Shown in pieces: positions 34,197 to 44,044 of a stretch of DNA of 64,000 bases. The stretch lies in assembly GCA_017547285.1 (NCBI GenBank), contig JAFYQB010000148.1:1-64000 (forward strand). Direction: 5' to 3'. The stretch comes from Clostridia bacterium. GTDB lineage: Bacteria > Bacillota > Clostridia > Christensenellales > Aristaeellaceae. The position numbers were made by a program, and so were the translations under genes. Numbering within the stretch: the stretch's first letter is position 1; every line of letters starts with the position of its first letter. Under the pieces are notes generated by a model, which ran no database searches, had not been told where the DNA came from, and worked only from the letters and a program-made list of their open reading frames with translations.

Positions 34197-34367
34197 ATGG
34201 CTTACATCATCACCGATGAATGCATCAGCTGCGGCGCTTGCCAGGCTGACTGCCCCGTGGATGCCATCGCTGAGGGCGACGGCAAGTACGTCATCGACGC
34301 CGATAAGTGCATCGAGTGCGGCGCTTGCGCTGGCTCCTGCCCCGTTGGCGCTCCTGTTCAGGGCTAA
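34197..34367 (+). CDS. 2[4Fe-4S] ferredoxin
   Basis: This 56-residue clostridial-type ferredoxin has two CxxCxxCxxxCP clusters: CISCGACQADCP at residues 9-20 and CIECGACAGSCP at 38-49. It carries low-potential electrons, for example to the [FeFe] hydrogenase of the same window. The gene is short but has GGAGG eight bases before ATG 34197, its own promoter and its own terminator, and its codon use suggests high expression. Confidence 0.97.
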   Translation: MAYIITDECISCGACQADCPVDAIAEGDGKYVIDADKCIECGACAGSCPVGAPVQG

Positions 34368-34385
34368 TCCTTTAAAGAGGCTCCC

Positions 34386-34421
34386 AAACCGGTCAGTTTT
34401 GATACTGACCGGTTTTCTTTT
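34386..34421 (+). terminator. Terminator of the ferredoxin gene
   Basis: AAACCGGTCAGT (34386-34397) pairs perfectly with ACTGACCGGTTT (34404-34415), followed by TCTTTT. Confidence 0.93.
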
Positions 34422-34475
34422 ACCGATTTAGAAGGCGCTGAACCCTTGAAATCAAAAGAAAAATCATTCTATCTC

Positions 34476-34504
34476 TTGCACAGCAGTCCAAAAGATGGTA
34501 TACT
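34476..34504 (+). promoter_or_regulatory. Promoter of tig
   Basis: TTGCAC (34476-34481), 17 bases and TATACT (34499-34504) with TG extending the -10 box. Confidence 0.75.
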
Positions 34505-34566
34505 GTGAAATGGTGCTCTGTGATAAACAACCATTCAGGCATATGCCTGCTTAGGAGGAAACACAT

Positions 34567-35874
34567 ATGGAACATACCATCGAAAAACTGTCCGGTAACA
34601 AAGTAAAGATTGCTTTCAAGGTGCCCGCTGCTGATTTCGAGCAGGCCATCGAGAAGGCTTATATCAAGCTGCGCGGCCAGATTGCTGTGCCCGGCTTCCG
34701 CAAGGGCAAGGCTCCCCGCAAGCTGATCGAAAAGATGTACGGCACTGCCATCTTCTACGAAGAGGCTCTGGATATCGTCTTCCCCGAGGCTTATATGTCC
34801 GCCGTGAAGGAAAAAGAGCTCAAGGTCGTCAGCGCTCCCTCCCTGTCCTCTATCGACGTGATGGAAGCCGGCAAGGATCTGGAGTTCACCTGCGAAGTTT
34901 ATGTTATGCCCGAAGTGAAGCTGGGCGACTACAAGGGCGTTGAAGTTGAGAAGAAGGTCCGCAAGGTCACCGAAGAAGACATCAACAACCGCATTGAGAG
35001 CGAGCGCAAGCGCGTTGCCCGCAGCATCGAAGTCACCGACCGCGCTCTGGAGAACGGCGACAACGCCGAGCTGGACTACTCCGGCAGCGTTGACGGCGTA
35101 AAGTTCGAGGGCGGCACCGCTGAGCATCAGCACCTGGTGATCGGCTCCGGCAGCTTCATCCCCGGCTTCGAAGAGCAGATGATCGGCATGAACATCGGCG
35201 AAGAGCGCGACCTGAACGTGAAGTTCCCCGAGCAGTATCACTCTGAGGATCTGAAGGGCAAGGATGCTGTGTTCCACGTAAAGCTCCACGCCATCACCCG
35301 CGAAGAGCTGCCCGAGCTGGATGACGATTTTGCCAGCGAAGTCAGCGATTTCGACACCATGGCTGATTACCGTGCCGACGTTGAAAAGAAGCTGCAGGAA
35401 GCTGCCGCCGCCCAGGCTGACGAAGCTACCCGCAACGCTCTGATCGACAAGGTCATCGAGAACGCCGAGGTTGAGATCCCCGAACCCATGGTCGAAGACA
35501 AGCTGAACGACATGATGCAGGAAATGGGCTGGCGCATGCAGCAGCAGGGCTTCAGCATGGATATGTACCTGAAGATGCTGGGTCAGACCGAAGCTCAGAT
35601 GCGCGATATGTACCGCGTAGAAGCCAAGAACAACGTCAAGTCCGAGCTGGTGCTGGACGAGATCATCAAGGTTGAAGGCATCGAAGCCGACGACGCCGAT
35701 GTGGACAAGCTGCTGGAGAGCTATGCCAGCGCCATGAACCAGACCCTTGATCAGCTCAAGGAGCAGTTCAACGCCGAGCAGATGGATTACTTCAAGCATC
35801 GCGCTCAGGTGACCAAGGCTCTGGACATGATCTGGGAAAACGCCAAGGTGACCGAGGCCGAAGCTGAGGCCTGA
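34567..35874 (+). CDS. tig: Trigger factor
   Basis: This 435-residue ribosome-associated chaperone has the N-terminal ribosome-binding signature GFRKGKAPRKLIEKMYG, an FKBP-type prolyl isomerase domain (about 160-245, GSGSFIPGFEEQMIGM), and a C-terminal helical domain rich in Met and Gln. It meets nascent chains at the exit tunnel. TTAGGAGG is followed by ATG 34567. It begins the tig-clpP-clpX run, with a hairpin between tig and clpP. The C-terminal end is acidic. Confidence 0.97.
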   Translation: MEHTIEKLSGNKVKIAFKVPAADFEQAIEKAYIKLRGQIAVPGFRKGKAPRKLIEKMYGTAIFYEEALDIVFPEAYMSAVKEKELKVVSAPSLSSIDVMEAGKDLEFTCEVYVMPEVKLGDYKGVEVEKKVRKVTEEDINNRIESERKRVARSIEVTDRALENGDNAELDYSGSVDGVKFEGGTAEHQHLVIGSGSFIPGFEEQMIGMNIGEERDLNVKFPEQYHSEDLKGKDAVFHVKLHAITREELPELDDDFASEVSDFDTMADYRADVEKKLQEAAAAQADEATRNALIDKVIENAEVEIPEPMVEDKLNDMMQEMGWRMQQQGFSMDMYLKMLGQTEAQMRDMYRVEAKNNVKSELVLDEIIKVEGIEADDADVDKLLESYASAMNQTLDQLKEQFNAEQMDYFKHRAQVTKALDMIWENAKVTEAEAEA

Positions 35875-35889
35875 TAAGCCACGTATAAA

Positions 35890-35940
35890 GCGCGCATCGC
35901 ATGCATATGCTTAAAAGTATAGCTTGCGGTGCGCGCATTT
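35890..35940 (+). terminator. Hairpin between tig and clpP
   Basis: GCGCGCATCGCA (35890-35901) pairs with TGCGGTGCGCGC (35925-35936), with one G-T pair, followed by ATTTTC. The short T-tract suggests partial termination. Confidence 0.6.
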
Positions 35941-36000
35941 TCAAAACCGCAGAGGACGGCGCATTGCGCGCCCTTTCCTATTGCCGAAGGAGTGAACGAT

Positions 36001-36591
36001 ATGCCTTTGATCCCTATGGTTATCGAACAGACGAACCGCGGCGAACGTTCGTTTGATATTTACTCCCGCCTGCTGAAAGACCGTATCGTCTTCCTGGGCG
36101 GCGAGATCAATGATGATGTTGCCAATCTGGTGGTGGCTCAGCTGCTGTTTCTGGAAATGGAGAATCCGGATTCCGATATCTCCCTGTACATCAACAGCCC
36201 CGGCGGCAGCGTAACCGCAGGCATGGCCATTTATGACACCATGAACTACATCAAGTGTGATGTACGCACTGTGTGCATCGGCATGGCTGCCAGCATGGGC
36301 GCTTTCCTGCTGATGGCCGGTCAGAAGGGCAAGCGTCTGGCGCTGCCCAACAGCGAGATCATGATCCACCAGCCCCTCGGCGGCGCCAGCGGCCAGGCGA
36401 CTGATGTGGCCATCCGCGCCGAATGGCTGCTGAAAACCAAGGAAAAAATGACCCGACTGACCTCCGAGATGACCGGTCAGGATATTGAAAAGGTCAAGCA
36501 GGACGTGGAGCGCGACTACTTTATGAGCGCAAAGGAAGCTCTCGACTACGGCATCATCGACGAGATCTATCAGCCCCGCAGCGTAAAGTAA
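36001..36591 (+). CDS. clpP: ATP-dependent Clp protease proteolytic subunit
   Basis: This 196-residue serine protease has the triad Ser98 (MAASMGAF), His123 (MIHQPLGG) and Asp172, plus SPGGSVTAG. It assembles as a tetradecamer with ClpX. GAAGGAG lies about eight bases before ATG 36001; the longer upstream frame is within the tig-clpP hairpin. There is essentially no propeptide beyond [11 protein letters not shown]. clpX follows after 38 bases. Confidence 0.98.
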   Translation: MPLIPMVIEQTNRGERSFDIYSRLLKDRIVFLGGEINDDVANLVVAQLLFLEMENPDSDISLYINSPGGSVTAGMAIYDTMNYIKCDVRTVCIGMAASMGAFLLMAGQKGKRLALPNSEIMIHQPLGGASGQATDVAIRAEWLLKTKEKMTRLTSEMTGQDIEKVKQDVERDYFMSAKEALDYGIIDEIYQPRSVK

Positions 36592-36629
36592 TCTCTCCTA
36601 CTCCCCTATTTCTATAATGAGGTGACAAC

Positions 36630-37949
<1,320 letters not shown>

Positions 37950-37960
37950 GAACGCCAATG

Positions 37961-37992
37961 CCCCTGTTTCTTTTTGAAACAGGGGCGTTTTC
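37961..37992 (+). terminator. Terminator of clpX
   Basis: GCCCCTGTTTC (37961-37971) pairs with GAAACAGGGGC (37977-37987), followed by GTTTTC. Confidence 0.88.
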
Positions 37993-38008
37993 ATATCCAA
38001 AAAGCCTT

Positions 38009-39049
38009 TCATCGCTTGCTATTCCAGATGGGACTGCCGATCGCGATTCGAAGATTTCTGGTTTCATCAAATACTTCCGCACGATAAAAGCGAACGTTTT
38101 GGGTTTGCACTGAGAAGCACATCATCGTATTGCAATCAATGGGCTTGCTGCAAACCACGCCCTGATCATCCAGAAGATCCACTCTGTAGTGATGTTCAGC
38201 ATCGGCAGCGCTCGGGTGGAAATCACCCACAGCAACGATCAGCTTCTGGTGCTCAAACGGGCAGGAACCTCCCGAAACGGTATCGCCAATACACATGCGG
38301 ATGCCGACAGGACCGCAGGTAAAATCACCGCGCCGCAGGTGAGCCAGGTAGGCCGCATTGGTTTTTTCTTCCGCGTAGATGGTTGTAAGAGCCCCCGTGC
38401 TTGCATCGGCATGTTCATCGCAGCCTGCGCAGGCCCACACGCGCTTGCCAGCAGCCAGCAAAGCCATCCACAACTGATAGTTTTTGACCGTATGCTCCGA
38501 TGCCATATCCTCATAAAAGACTTCGATGCCCGTTTCATCACGGAACCAGTAATCGCACGGGTCATCCGACTGCATGATCAGCGTGGGATGCGGATGCACA
38601 AACAGTCCGCCGTGCGCCTTGATGGCATCAATCAGTTCGCCAAAGCGTTCCGTGGTGAACGTGGGATAAACAAAATGCCCCTCAATCCCGCCGGTAAACT
38701 GATATTCCGGGAATTCAGCCAACAGTTTGGCCAGTTCATCACGGTGCGGCAGCAGAATGTTATAATGCATGTCTTTGACTGACGCTTTGCTGTCCGTAAT
38801 CCGCGTACCCGGCTCTGTTCCGGAAAGAAACAGGCCGTCTTTCCATTCCGGCTGATACATATGCCGAACCTGACGATGATCCAGGATGGCTGCAAAATCC
38901 ATTTGGAGCCCCTTCATCTGCTCCACCCATTCTGCCAGCGTACGTTTTCCATCGCTGGTTCCGCCGGAATTGGAATGATCGTGCAGTTCACCGTGATAAG
39001 CACTGCATCCCTGATAACATTTCTGCAGCTGCTGATATTCCTGACACAT
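38009..39049 (-). CDS. PHP domain-containing phosphoesterase-like protein
   Basis: This 346-residue protein has PHP metal-binding features: GELHDHSNSGGTSDGKRTL near the N-terminus, FAAILDHRQ, GLFVHPHP and the late CAGCDEHAD. The last 80 residues form a separate beta-rich segment. The substrate is unknown; PHP relatives hydrolyse phosphate esters with three metal ions. GGAGGAG is about ten bases before ATG 39049 and a strong promoter lies upstream. It is monocistronic and convergent with clpX. Confidence 0.82.
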   Translation of the reverse strand: MCQEYQQLQKCYQGCSAYHGELHDHSNSGGTSDGKRTLAEWVEQMKGLQMDFAAILDHRQVRHMYQPEWKDGLFLSGTEPGTRITDSKASVKDMHYNILLPHRDELAKLLAEFPEYQFTGGIEGHFVYPTFTTERFGELIDAIKAHGGLFVHPHPTLIMQSDDPCDYWFRDETGIEVFYEDMASEHTVKNYQLWMALLAAGKRVWACAGCDEHADASTGALTTIYAEEKTNAAYLAHLRRGDFTCGPVGIRMCIGDTVSGGSCPFEHQKLIVAVGDFHPSAADAEHHYRVDLLDDQGVVCSKPIDCNTMMCFSVQTQNVRFYRAEVFDETRNLRIAIGSPIWNSKR

Positions 39050-39080
39050 TTACACTTCACTCCTCCACTGACTTTTCAGC

Positions 39081-39109
39081 ATTATAGCATGCTGCAATTC
39101 CTCCGTCAA
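39081..39109 (-). promoter_or_regulatory. Promoter of the PHP gene
   Basis: Minus strand TTGACG (39109-39104), 17 bases and TATAAT (39086-39081), with TGC extending the -10 box. Confidence 0.82.
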
Positions 39110-39129
39110 CGAATCCTGCACATACAAAA

Positions 39130-39157
39130 AGAGCATCCGAGAAAATTCGGATGCTCT
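39130..39157 (-). terminator. Terminator of rpsF-ssb-rpsR
   Basis: AGAGCATCCGA (39130-39140) pairs with TCGGATGCTCT (39147-39157); TTTT follows on the minus strand. Confidence 0.93.
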
Positions 39158-39167
39158 GGAATGGCTC

Positions 39168-39422
39168 TTACTCTACGGAGTAGGGCATCAAGGCGATGGC
39201 ACGAGCGCGCTTGATGGCTTCGGAGAGCTGACGCTGATGCTTAGCGCAGTTGCCGCTCATACGACGGGGCATGATCTTGCCGCGTTCGTTCACAAAGCGA
39301 CGCAGACGGTTCACATCTTTGTAATCGATGTATTCGATCTTATCCACGCAGAAGCTGCACACCTTGCGGCGGGGCTTGCGTCCGCGGGGACGAGGGCGAC
39401 GTTCACCACGATCCTCAGACAT
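39168..39422 (-). CDS. rpsR: 30S ribosomal protein S18
   Basis: This 84-residue protein has the S18 core [31 protein letters not shown]. It keeps CSFC and NCAKH, so it is the zinc-binding (C+) form of S18. The N-terminus is very basic ([13 protein letters not shown]). It is the last gene of the rpsF-ssb-rpsR operon, 52 bases after ssb, with AAAGGAGG before the ATG. S6 and S18 pair on the 30S platform. Confidence 0.98.
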   Translation of the reverse strand: MSEDRGERRPRPRGRKPRRKVCSFCVDKIEYIDYKDVNRLRRFVNERGKIMPRRMSGNCAKHQRQLSEAIKRARAIALMPYSVE

Positions 39423-39474
39423 GGGCTTAACCTCCTTTGGGTTATCATCAAGACACAGTCTCTCGACTGCTTAT

Positions 39475-39894
39475 TTAGAAGGGAAGATCCTCATCGTCTA
39501 CTTCCTCAAAACCGTTCATAGCAGGAGCTACAGGAGCAGGCTGAGAGGGGGCTGCGGGAGCATAACCCGCATCTTCATTACGAGAGGACAGGAATTCAAC
39601 GTCATCAGCCGTTACTTCCAGAGAAGCACGGGTAGTGCCATCGTTGCCGGTATAAGTCTGTACAGACACCGGACCAACAACTGCGACCTTGCGGCCTTTG
39701 GCCAGATAACGCTGACAGTTTTCGCCCAGCTGACGCCAGGCAGAAACGCGGAAGAAATCCGCTTCAGGCTGATTGCTGTTCGCAGAACGGCGACGATTCA
39801 CCGCCACGGTAAACGTACAAACGTTAATACCGGAGGAAGTAGTGCGCAGTTCAGGATCACGCGTGAGATTACCGATGATCGTCAACTTATTCAT
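39475..39894 (-). CDS. ssb: Single-stranded DNA-binding protein
   Basis: This 139-residue SSB has the OB-fold start MNKLTIIGNLTRDPELRTT, FFRVSAWRQLGENCQRYL, and the partner-binding acidic tail ending DDEDLPF. A Pro/Ala-rich linker of about 20 residues joins them. It lies 14 bases after rpsF and 52 before rpsR, in the standard order. Confidence 0.98.
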   Translation of the reverse strand: MNKLTIIGNLTRDPELRTTSSGINVCTFTVAVNRRRSANSNQPEADFFRVSAWRQLGENCQRYLAKGRKVAVVGPVSVQTYTGNDGTTRASLEVTADDVEFLSSRNEDAGYAPAAPSQPAPVAPAMNGFEEVDDEDLPF

Positions 39895-39908
39895 TGATCA
39901 ACCCATCC

Positions 39909-40289
39909 TTACTCAGCGATCTCAGCAGCAGGAGCTTCGGCTTCAGCAGCGGCCACGGGGGCAGCAGCACGCACGGGGCGGGGCTTCACGCTGTGCTTCT
40001 TCTCTTCCAGCTTGATGATCAGGCAACGCAGGATATTTTCGTTGATACCCATGTTACGCTCGATCTCGCGGGGCAGCTCGGCGGGGGCCTTCATGGTCAC
40101 CAGCACGTAGTAGCCCTCGACCTTGTCATTGATGGCATACGCCAGACGACGCTTGCCCCAAGTCTCATCCACCTTCTCAACTTCGCCGCCGTTAGCGGTG
40201 ATGAGGCTGGAGAACTTTTCGATCAGCTCCTTGCGAGCGGTCTCCTCCAGCGCGGTGTCGATGATGTAGGTCAGTTCGTACCTATTCAT
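39909..40289 (-). CDS. rpsF: 30S ribosomal protein S6
   Basis: This 126-residue protein begins MNRYELTYIIDTALEE and has WGKRRLAYAINDKVEGYYVLV, typical of S6, followed by an Ala/Glu/Pro-rich tail of about 30 residues. A GTG at 40298 is in frame but overlaps the Shine-Dalgarno; ATG 40289 is eight bases after GGAGG and matches the usual start. The leader contains an 8-bp hairpin (40316-40337). Confidence 0.96.
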   Translation of the reverse strand: MNRYELTYIIDTALEETARKELIEKFSSLITANGGEVEKVDETWGKRRLAYAINDKVEGYYVLVTMKAPAELPREIERNMGINENILRCLIIKLEEKKHSVKPRPVRAAAPVAAAEAEAPAAEIAE

Positions 40290-40315
40290 TCCATTCACCT
40301 CCTCTTGGACTTATG

Positions 40316-40337
40316 GCGTTGCGTCCCTGCGCAACGC
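40316..40337 (-). promoter_or_regulatory. Hairpin in the rpsF leader
   Basis: GCGTTGCG (40316-40323) and CGCAACGC (40330-40337) form an 8-bp stem 27 bases upstream of the start. It may take part in S6:S18 autoregulation, but the CCG-containing bulge expected of that motif was not recognised. Confidence 0.4.
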
Positions 40338-40355
40338 AAGGATGTGCCAGCAATG

Positions 40356-40384
40356 ATAATACCAAAAATACAATCAAAATGCAA
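40356..40384 (-). promoter_or_regulatory. Promoter of rpsF-ssb-rpsR
   Basis: Minus strand TTGCAT (40384-40379), 17 bases and TATTAT (40361-40356). The rest of the 340-base gap between rpsF and the XRE-cupin gene is AT-rich and non-coding. Confidence 0.75.
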
Positions 40385-40536
40385 GCCCTTTTTCACGTTT
40401 TTTTCAACATTTTTGTATTTTTCTTTACTATTTTCAAACCGCTTATTCCATCTGTAACATTCGGCGGTTTTGCTCCCAGAAAAGTAAAATACCGTTCATA
40501 AAAAAATATTTTGTAAGCGATAAATGATTATGCATA

Positions 40537-40565
40537 TTGACATGCACATTGCTTTGTGGTTTAAT
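40537..40565 (+). promoter_or_regulatory. Promoter of the XRE-cupin-potABCD operon
   Basis: TTGACA (40537-40542), 17 bases and TTTAAT (40560-40565) with TG extending the -10 box. Confidence 0.75.
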
Positions 40566-40575
40566 TTTATCGACC

Positions 40576-40603
40576 TCGAAGTTTACTATTTCTAAACTTT
40601 CGA
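40576..40603 (+). promoter_or_regulatory. Inverted repeat, likely operator of the XRE-cupin operon
   Basis: TCG-AAGTTTA (40576-40585), seven bases, then TAAACTT-T-CGA (40593-40603) form an imperfect palindrome starting 10 bases after the -10 box, a position where a bound repressor would block transcription. Confidence 0.55.
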
Positions 40604-40643
40604 ATTCTTACATAACTTTTCTACATTAAAGGAGGGCTGCGTG

Positions 40644-41183
40644 ATGGAAATCGGTGAAAAGCTGCGCGAGCTGCGAATTCAGCGCGGTCTTACACAAGAG
40701 GAAATGGCCGACCGCTGCGAACTAAGCAAAGGATTCATCTCTCAGGTGGAGCGCGATCTGGCTTCTCCCTCCATTGCTACACTTAAAGACATGCTGGAAT
40801 GTCTGGGTGTTACACTGCAAAACTTTTTCAGCGAAACCAGCAACGAGAAAATTGTTTTTTCACCTCAGGATATGTTTGAAAAAGAAGTTCCTGAACAGGG
40901 GCTTAAAATTACATGGCTGGTGCCGGATGCGCAAAAGAACAGCATGGAACCAATTCTTCTGGAGCTTGAACCCGGCGCGCAAAGTCAGGTGCTTCCTCCG
41001 CTGGAAGGCGAAGAATTCGGCTATGTACTTCGCGGACAGATCACGCTCGTTCATGGTAAAAAACGCATGATCGTACGAAAAGGCGGCAGTTTCTGTCTGC
41101 ATCCCTCGGCCACACACCAGATTGAAAATTCCGGCAGCAAACCCGCTGCTGTTCTGTGGGTATCCACCCCTCCCAGTTTTTAA
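40644..41183 (+). CDS. XRE family regulator with cupin domain
   Basis: This 179-residue regulator has an N-terminal helix-turn-helix (about residues 5-60, LTQEEMADRCELSKGFISQVE) and a C-terminal cupin (about 100-175, with GEEFGYVLRGQITLVHG and CLHPSATHQIEN). This PuuR-like layout is common in front of polyamine transport genes, where the cupin senses a small molecule. ATG 40644 is eight bases from GGAGG. The gene lies 24 bases before potA, so it probably controls its own operon. Confidence 0.93.
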   Translation: MEIGEKLRELRIQRGLTQEEMADRCELSKGFISQVERDLASPSIATLKDMLECLGVTLQNFFSETSNEKIVFSPQDMFEKEVPEQGLKITWLVPDAQKNSMEPILLELEPGAQSQVLPPLEGEEFGYVLRGQITLVHGKKRMIVRKGGSFCLHPSATHQIENSGSKPAAVLWVSTPPSF

Positions 41184-41207
41184 TGACCAACAAAGGAGTG
41201 CTTTGCC

Positions 41208-42275
41208 ATGATGGAGCAGGAGCATCTGATTGACCTGAAGGATATTTCTAAGGATTTTGACGGCACCACAGTGCTGAATCATATTAACCTCTATGTTCGC
41301 AAAAAAGAATTTATCACTTTGCTCGGGCCCAGCGGCTGCGGCAAGACCACTACCCTTCGCATTATTGGCGGCTTTGAATATCCTACCACAGGTACCGTTT
41401 ATTTTGAAGGCAAGGATATAACCAGTCTGCCGCCTTATAAGCGCCGTGTAAATACCGTTTTCCAGAAATATGCACTGTTTCCTCATCTTAATGTGCAGGA
41501 TAACATTGCCTTTGGTCTTAAAATTGCCAAAACTCCGCGTGATGAGATCAAAAAACGCGTAGATCGTATGCTGGACCTGGTTAACTTGAACGGTTACGGC
41601 AAACGTAAGGTGGATCAGCTTTCCGGCGGCCAGCAGCAGCGTATTGCCATCGCCCGCGCATTGGTCAACGAGCCTGAAGTTCTTTTGCTGGACGAACCTC
41701 TGGGCGCTCTCGACCTCAAACTTCGTAAGGAAATGCAGCTTGAACTGAAGAGCATGCAGCAGCGTCTTGGGATTACTTTCATCTACGTGACCCATGATCA
41801 GGAAGAAGCTTTGACCATGAGCGATACCGTCGTTGTCATGAACGATGGCAAGATTCTGCAGATCGGTGATCCGAAACGAATCTATGATGAGCCCGCCAAT
41901 GCCTTTGTTGCTGACTTCATCGGCGAGAGCAACATTCTGCGCGGCACCATGGTGCATGACGAGCTGGTACATTTCAGCGGTTTTGATTTCCCCTGCGTAG
42001 ACTCCGGTTTCGGCGACAACGCGCCAGTAGACGTGGTCATCCGCCCCGAGGATATTATGATCGTAGGCGAGGACATCGGCCAGATTCGCGGTGTCATCAA
42101 GAGCGTTCTGTTCAAAGGCGTTCATTACGAAATGATGGTCGACTGCGGCGAAACCACTTTCAAGGTTCATTCCACCATTATGCAGCCTCAGGGGTCACAC
42201 GTTGGTCTGACCATTGTTCCTTACAACATCCATATTATGAAGCCCATGGCTGAGGAGGCGCACGCCGATGCTTGA
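41208..42275 (+). CDS. potA: Spermidine/putrescine ABC transporter ATP-binding protein
   Basis: This 355-residue ATPase has Walker [10 protein letters not shown] (residues 40-48), the signature [15 protein letters not shown], Walker [13 protein letters not shown], the switch His in YVTHDQEEA, and a C-terminal TOBE domain (about 270-345) with VIRPEDI. It powers polyamine import by PotBC. AAAGGAG precedes two adjacent ATG codons at 41208 and 41211; either may be used. Its end overlaps potB by eight bases. Confidence 0.96.
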   Translation: MMEQEHLIDLKDISKDFDGTTVLNHINLYVRKKEFITLLGPSGCGKTTTLRIIGGFEYPTTGTVYFEGKDITSLPPYKRRVNTVFQKYALFPHLNVQDNIAFGLKIAKTPRDEIKKRVDRMLDLVNLNGYGKRKVDQLSGGQQQRIAIARALVNEPEVLLLDEPLGALDLKLRKEMQLELKSMQQRLGITFIYVTHDQEEALTMSDTVVVMNDGKILQIGDPKRIYDEPANAFVADFIGESNILRGTMVHDELVHFSGFDFPCVDSGFGDNAPVDVVIRPEDIMIVGEDIGQIRGVIKSVLFKGVHYEMMVDCGETTFKVHSTIMQPQGSHVGLTIVPYNIHIMKPMAEEAHADA

Positions 42276-43257
42276 TCTGTCTCTCCCGTGGTGGGGATGG
42301 CTGCTGATGGGTGCCGGTCTGGTTGGCTTTATTGCCATGCTGGTTGTTTCCATCCGCCGCAATCAGGGCGTGAAACGCAGCCTGTTTGCATCCCCTTATA
42401 CACTTTGGATGATTATTTTTACCGTTCTTCCGGTCATTTTGATTGGCTATTACGCTTTCACGGATATGAACGGCAACTTTACACTGGATAATTTCCGCAA
42501 CTTTTGGGACAGTAACTACGAATCCAACAAGGTGATCATGCAGGCCATGGGAGAAGCCGGTGCCGCTTATGTAAGTCGTGGCACGGTTAACGTGGACACG
42601 CTGGTCTATTCGCTGTGGATGGCATTCAAATGCACGGCTATTTGTCTGATTGCCGGCTATCCTGCTGCTCTGTTCATGGCAGACCGCAACATGAAGCTTG
42701 GCCCCACTCTGGTAGTTCTGTTTATTATTCCCATGTGGATGAACTTTCTTCTGCGCACCATCGCATGGATGAGCCTGCTGGAAGACAGTGGTCTCATCAA
42801 CAGTTTCCTTCGGAAACTTGGTTTTGATGGCGTTCAGCTGATGTATAACTCCAACGCCGTGCTGCTTGGCATGGTGTACAACTTCCTGCCGTTCATGGTA
42901 TTCCCTATCTACACGGTTCTGAACAAGATGGATTTCCGTCTTTCCGAAGCTGCTGCCGACCTTGGCTGCAACAGCTGGCAGACACTGTACAAGGTTGTAA
43001 TGCCACTTTCCATTCCGGGCGTGATCAGCGGCATTACAATGGTATTCATGCCTTCTGTTACCACCTTCTTTATCCCCCGCATGCTGGGTGGCGGCAACAC
43101 CATGATGTTTGGCGACCTGATCGAGTCCAAGTTCCTGGTAGAAGGCAACTGGAACGTGGGTTCTGCACTTTCACTGATTATGATGGTCCTGATTCTGATC
43201 AGTCTCTCCATTCTGCGTAAAGCAGATCCTAATGGTGAAGGAGGCGGTATCGCATGA
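42268..43257 (+). CDS. potB: Spermidine/putrescine ABC transporter permease PotB
   Basis: This 329-residue permease has the EAA-type loop [22 protein letters not shown] and six core membrane helices. It is 40-50 residues longer than typical PotB. The extra N-terminal part contains an additional hydrophobic helix ([20 protein letters not shown]) before the usual first helix. There is also a roughly 40-residue periplasm-side insertion after TM1 ([20 protein letters not shown]). It overlaps both neighbours (8 bases with potA, 4 with potC). Confidence 0.94.
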   Translation: MLDLSLPWWGWLLMGAGLVGFIAMLVVSIRRNQGVKRSLFASPYTLWMIIFTVLPVILIGYYAFTDMNGNFTLDNFRNFWDSNYESNKVIMQAMGEAGAAYVSRGTVNVDTLVYSLWMAFKCTAICLIAGYPAALFMADRNMKLGPTLVVLFIIPMWMNFLLRTIAWMSLLEDSGLINSFLRKLGFDGVQLMYNSNAVLLGMVYNFLPFMVFPIYTVLNKMDFRLSEAAADLGCNSWQTLYKVVMPLSIPGVISGITMVFMPSVTTFFIPRMLGGGNTMMFGDLIESKFLVEGNWNVGSALSLIMMVLILISLSILRKADPNGEGGGIA

Positions 43258-44021
43258 TGAAATTTCTCAAGCGGTTCTACCTCGGTATTATTCTGGTGTT
43301 TCTCTATGTCCCTATTGGCGTGCTGATCGTACAATCTTTTAACGCAGGCAAGAGCCGAGCCAAGTGGGAAGGTTTTTCTTTCCGCTGGTATGTCGAACTG
43401 TTTCAGGACACGCGCATCATGAACGCGCTGTATGTAACCGTCTCTATTGCTTTGCTTGCCATGATCTTTGCCACTATTCTTGGCACGCTCGCAGCCATCG
43501 GTATTTACAGCATGAAAAAGCGTCCTCAGGCACTAATGATGACGCTGACTAATCTGCCGAATACCATGCCGGATATCGTAACTGGCATCTCGCTGATGCT
43601 TCTGTTCCTGTTTACAAAGGTAGAACGCGGCTATATGACCATGCTTCTTGCTCATATCACGTTTGATGTACCGTACGTTATTCTATCCGTGCTGCCAAAG
43701 CTCAAGCAGATGAACAAGCACACCTACGAAGCCGCACTGGATTTGGGAGCAACACCCACTTACGCATTGACTCATGTCATTATCCCCGAGTGCAAACAGG
43801 GCATTATCACCGGAGCCATGCTTGCATTCACGCTTTCTCTGGATGACTTTACAATCAGCTACTTTACAACCTCTCCCCTCGTTCAGAACCTGTCCACGCT
43901 GATCTATTCCGCTGCTCGCAAAGGCATTGAGCCCTCTCTGAATGCACTGAGTGCGCTGATGTTCATTTCCTTGCTTGTACTTCTGCTCATTGTTAACCGC
44001 CGCACCGCTGAAAACAACTAA
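43254..44021 (+). CDS. potC: Spermidine/putrescine ABC transporter permease PotC
   Basis: This 255-residue permease has six hydrophobic helices and the ATPase-contacting loop EAALDLGATPTYALTHVIIPE. The sequence NLPNTMPDIVTGISLMLLF and the SLDDFTISYF segment are typical of PotC. Its ATG overlaps the potB stop by four bases (ATGA), so synthesis is coupled. Length and topology are normal. Confidence 0.96.
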   Translation: MMKFLKRFYLGIILVFLYVPIGVLIVQSFNAGKSRAKWEGFSFRWYVELFQDTRIMNALYVTVSIALLAMIFATILGTLAAIGIYSMKKRPQALMMTLTNLPNTMPDIVTGISLMLLFLFTKVERGYMTMLLAHITFDVPYVILSVLPKLKQMNKHTYEAALDLGATPTYALTHVIIPECKQGIITGAMLAFTLSLDDFTISYFTTSPLVQNLSTLIYSAARKGIEPSLNALSALMFISLLVLLLIVNRRTAENN

Positions 44022-44044
44022 TCCAACAAGGAGGACTTCAAACA

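Noticed and set aside
40289-40384. S6:S18 autoregulatory RNA motif in the rpsF leader
   Set aside because: A hairpin is present, but the CCG-containing bulge that defines the motif was not found; only a generic hairpin is reported.
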